DNA from: Lachnospiraceae bacterium UBA7202
GTDB taxonomy: Bacteria; Bacillota; Clostridia; Lachnospirales; Lachnospiraceae
Assembly: GCA_002490705.1 (NCBI GenBank)
Contig: DKUO01000034.1
Span: 1 to 22,833 of the forward strand
Length of the DNA: 22,833 bases
Direction of reading: 5' to 3'
The position numbers and the translations under genes are program-made. This document shows, piece by piece, positions 21,354-22,833 of the stretch (positions are counted from its first letter, which is position 1; every line of letters begins with the position of its first letter). The notes under the pieces are model-generated. The model had not been told where the DNA came from and ran no database searches. It was given only the letters and a program-made list of their open reading frames with translations.

Positions 21354-22793
21354 TCAAAACCGAAAATCCCGGATGCCTTCCTCAATCTTTTTCAGGTGAT
21401 CCTTCGCGATCTCCCTTACCTGATCCTTCGGAATATTAGCAAGCTCCGCCTGAATCAAGGCTTCTCCGATGGCCTTTGTCTCCTCGGAAGCATAGTCCAT
21501 CAGAAATTCCTTTAGCGTCATCAATGCATTGGGATGACAGCAGTTCTGAATCTGCCCTGTCTTACACAGGCTCATGAAACGGTCTCCCGTCCTGCCCTCA
21601 CGATAGCACGCCGTACAGAAGGAGGGAATATATCCCATCTCCATCAGCCAGCGGATCACCTCATCCAGCGAACGCTGATCCGATACGTCAAACTGCTCCG
21701 TATCGGTGGGCCGCTCCTCCTCGGTATAACCGCCCACGGAGGTTCTGGATGCGCCGGAGATCTGCGATACACCCAAACGAATCACCTTCTCCCGCACCGC
21801 CTGACTCTCCCTTGTGGAAATGATCATTCCCGTATAAGGGACGGCGATACGGATCAACGCGCATATCTTTGCAAAGGTTTCATCATCTATTCCGTTGTCA
21901 AAAGCCGAAGGGTCGATATCGTCGGCATGTTTAATCCGCGGTACGCTGATCGTATGAGGCCCTACCCCGTGCACAGCCTCCAGATGCTCCGCGTGCATGA
22001 GAAGTCCCGCAAACTCATACTTATATAATTCCAGCCCGAAGAGCACGCCAAGTCCCACATCGTCAATACCGCCCTCCATCGCGCGGTCCATCGCCTCGGT
22101 ATGATAATTGTAATCATGCTTGGGGCCTGTTGGATGAAGTTCCAAATAGCTCTCCTTGTGGTACGTCTCCTGAAACAAAATATAAGTGCCGATTCCCGCC
22201 TCTTTCAACATGCGGTATTCCTCCACCGTCGTCGCCGCAATATTCACGTTGACACGCCGGATGGCTCCGTTTTTATGATTGATGGAATAGATGGTTTTTA
22301 TGCACTCCAAAATATACTCGATGGGATTATTGACGGGGTCTTCTCCCGCCTCGATTGCCAGACGCTTGTGCCCCATATCCTGTAGTGCGATTACTTCCTG
22401 TTTCACCTCTTCCTGCGTCAGCTTCTTTCTGGGAATCTTTTTATTTTTCATGTGATAGGGACAGTATACGCAGCCGTTTACACAGTAGTTCGACAGATAC
22501 AGCGGCGCAAAAATCACAATTCTGTTGCCATAATAAGCCAGCTTGATTTCCTCCGCCAGCGCATAAATTTTTTCTAAGATCTCCTTGTCCTCACAGGCCA
22601 GAAGCACAGACGCCTCCCTGTGGGAAAGTCCCGCGCATACCGTAGAATTTCCTTCCTTTTTCGGCCGCGCCTTTTCCAGTATCTCATTGATCAGCGCAAG
22701 ATTGTCTTTGTTTTTTTGTGCGTACTCGAGCGTTTCCAGAATTTCCTCGTGATTGATAAAATCATCCGCACACATAGATTTCGGATCGTACAT
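21354..22793 (-). CDS. hydG: [FeFe]-hydrogenase H-cluster radical SAM maturase HydG
   Basis: This 479-aa radical SAM enzyme cleaves tyrosine to supply the CO and cyanide ligands of the H-cluster. The SAM cluster motif C104-x3-C108-x2-C111 sits in YCVNGCVYC. The second, C-terminal cluster is shown by C393-x2-C396 and C418 in FCTACYREG and IQNCC, the 22-residue spacing known in Thermoanaerobacter HydG. This separates it from ThiH, which lacks that cluster. A strong AAGGAGG precedes the ATG. It is the first gene seen of the hydG-hydF-thioesterase-cvfB-CPBP run; only 40 bases remain upstream, so the promoter and any further upstream gene are outside the window. hydE and the hydrogenase are not seen here. 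Confidence 0.98.
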   Translation of the reverse strand: MYDPKSMCADDFINHEEILETLEYAQKNKDNLALINEILEKARPKKEGNSTVCAGLSHREASVLLACEDKEILEKIYALAEEIKLAYYGNRIVIFAPLYLSNYCVNGCVYCPYHMKNKKIPRKKLTQEEVKQEVIALQDMGHKRLAIEAGEDPVNNPIEYILECIKTIYSINHKNGAIRRVNVNIAATTVEEYRMLKEAGIGTYILFQETYHKESYLELHPTGPKHDYNYHTEAMDRAMEGGIDDVGLGVLFGLELYKYEFAGLLMHAEHLEAVHGVGPHTISVPRIKHADDIDPSAFDNGIDDETFAKICALIRIAVPYTGMIISTRESQAVREKVIRLGVSQISGASRTSVGGYTEEERPTDTEQFDVSDQRSLDEVIRWLMEMGYIPSFCTACYREGRTGDRFMSLCKTGQIQNCCHPNALMTLKEFLMDYASEETKAIGEALIQAELANIPKDQVREIAKDHLKKIEEGIRDFRF

Positions 22794-22833
22794 TGTCTTC
22801 GTTCCTCCTTACTCCTGTTATGAAGTGACTTTT

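Overview
The window looks like a chromosomal segment of an anaerobic Bacillota of the Clostridia class, most likely Lachnospiraceae. This is inferred from [FeFe]-hydrogenase maturation genes (hydG, hydF), a feoA-feoA-feoB ferrous-iron operon, a CvfB-type S1 protein, a YjfB-family protein, a PucR/CdaR-type regulator heading an ftsEX operon, and AGGAGG-type ribosome binding sites with frequent TTG/GTG starts. No rRNA, tRNA, CRISPR array, insertion sequence or prophage gene was seen. Most genes lie on the minus strand.

Layout. (1) 1-2150: an AT-rich minus-strand cluster of a UPF0175 antitoxin-like gene, a DUF3368 PIN-like toxin gene, an overlooked 52-codon TTG-start gene whose stop overlaps the next start, and a zinc-containing SIR2 deacylase. 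(2) 2155-5710: accessory metabolic genes: a CrtO-like membrane acyltransferase homologue, a divergent alpha/beta hydrolase, an HD-domain protein, a YdeI/OmpD-associated protein with an 11-G tract in its leader, and a dCTP deaminase. (3) 5711-9730: iron handling: a CxxC HMA protein, a divergent DtxR-family regulator, and the feoA-feoA-feoB operon with a strong promoter, two TTAGC-N4-type operator candidates, and large hairpins between feoA and feoB. (4) 9841-10077: a small CxxC protein. (5) 10095-16848: one minus-strand run of PucR-type regulator, ftsE, ftsX, a coiled-coil M23 peptidase, a membrane-anchored S41 (CtpA) protease and a mannose-1-phosphate guanylyltransferase. (6) 17210-17401: an isolated YjfB gene with a leader hairpin and a shared bidirectional terminator. 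(7) 17536-22793: hydG, hydF, acyl-ACP thioesterase, cvfB and a CPBP membrane protease, tightly packed with three consecutive overlaps.

How the parts work together. In the iron block the regulator carries a DtxR-like Cys-x2-Glu-His metal motif, and the matching operator candidates sit just downstream of the feoA -10 box, so iron-dependent repression of uptake is a reasonable inference. In the division block FtsEX probably gates the adjacent M23 hydrolase, as in the EnvC and PcsB systems, with the S41 protease as a possible processing or turnover factor. The hydG/hydF operon supplies H-cluster assembly functions; hydE and the hydrogenase itself are not in the window.

I do not see a clear new multi-gene system. 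The signals most worth checking are the hairpin-rich feoA-feoB spacer, the acidic insertion in FeoB, the poly-G leader of the YdeI-like gene, and the hidden small gene coupled to the sirtuin.
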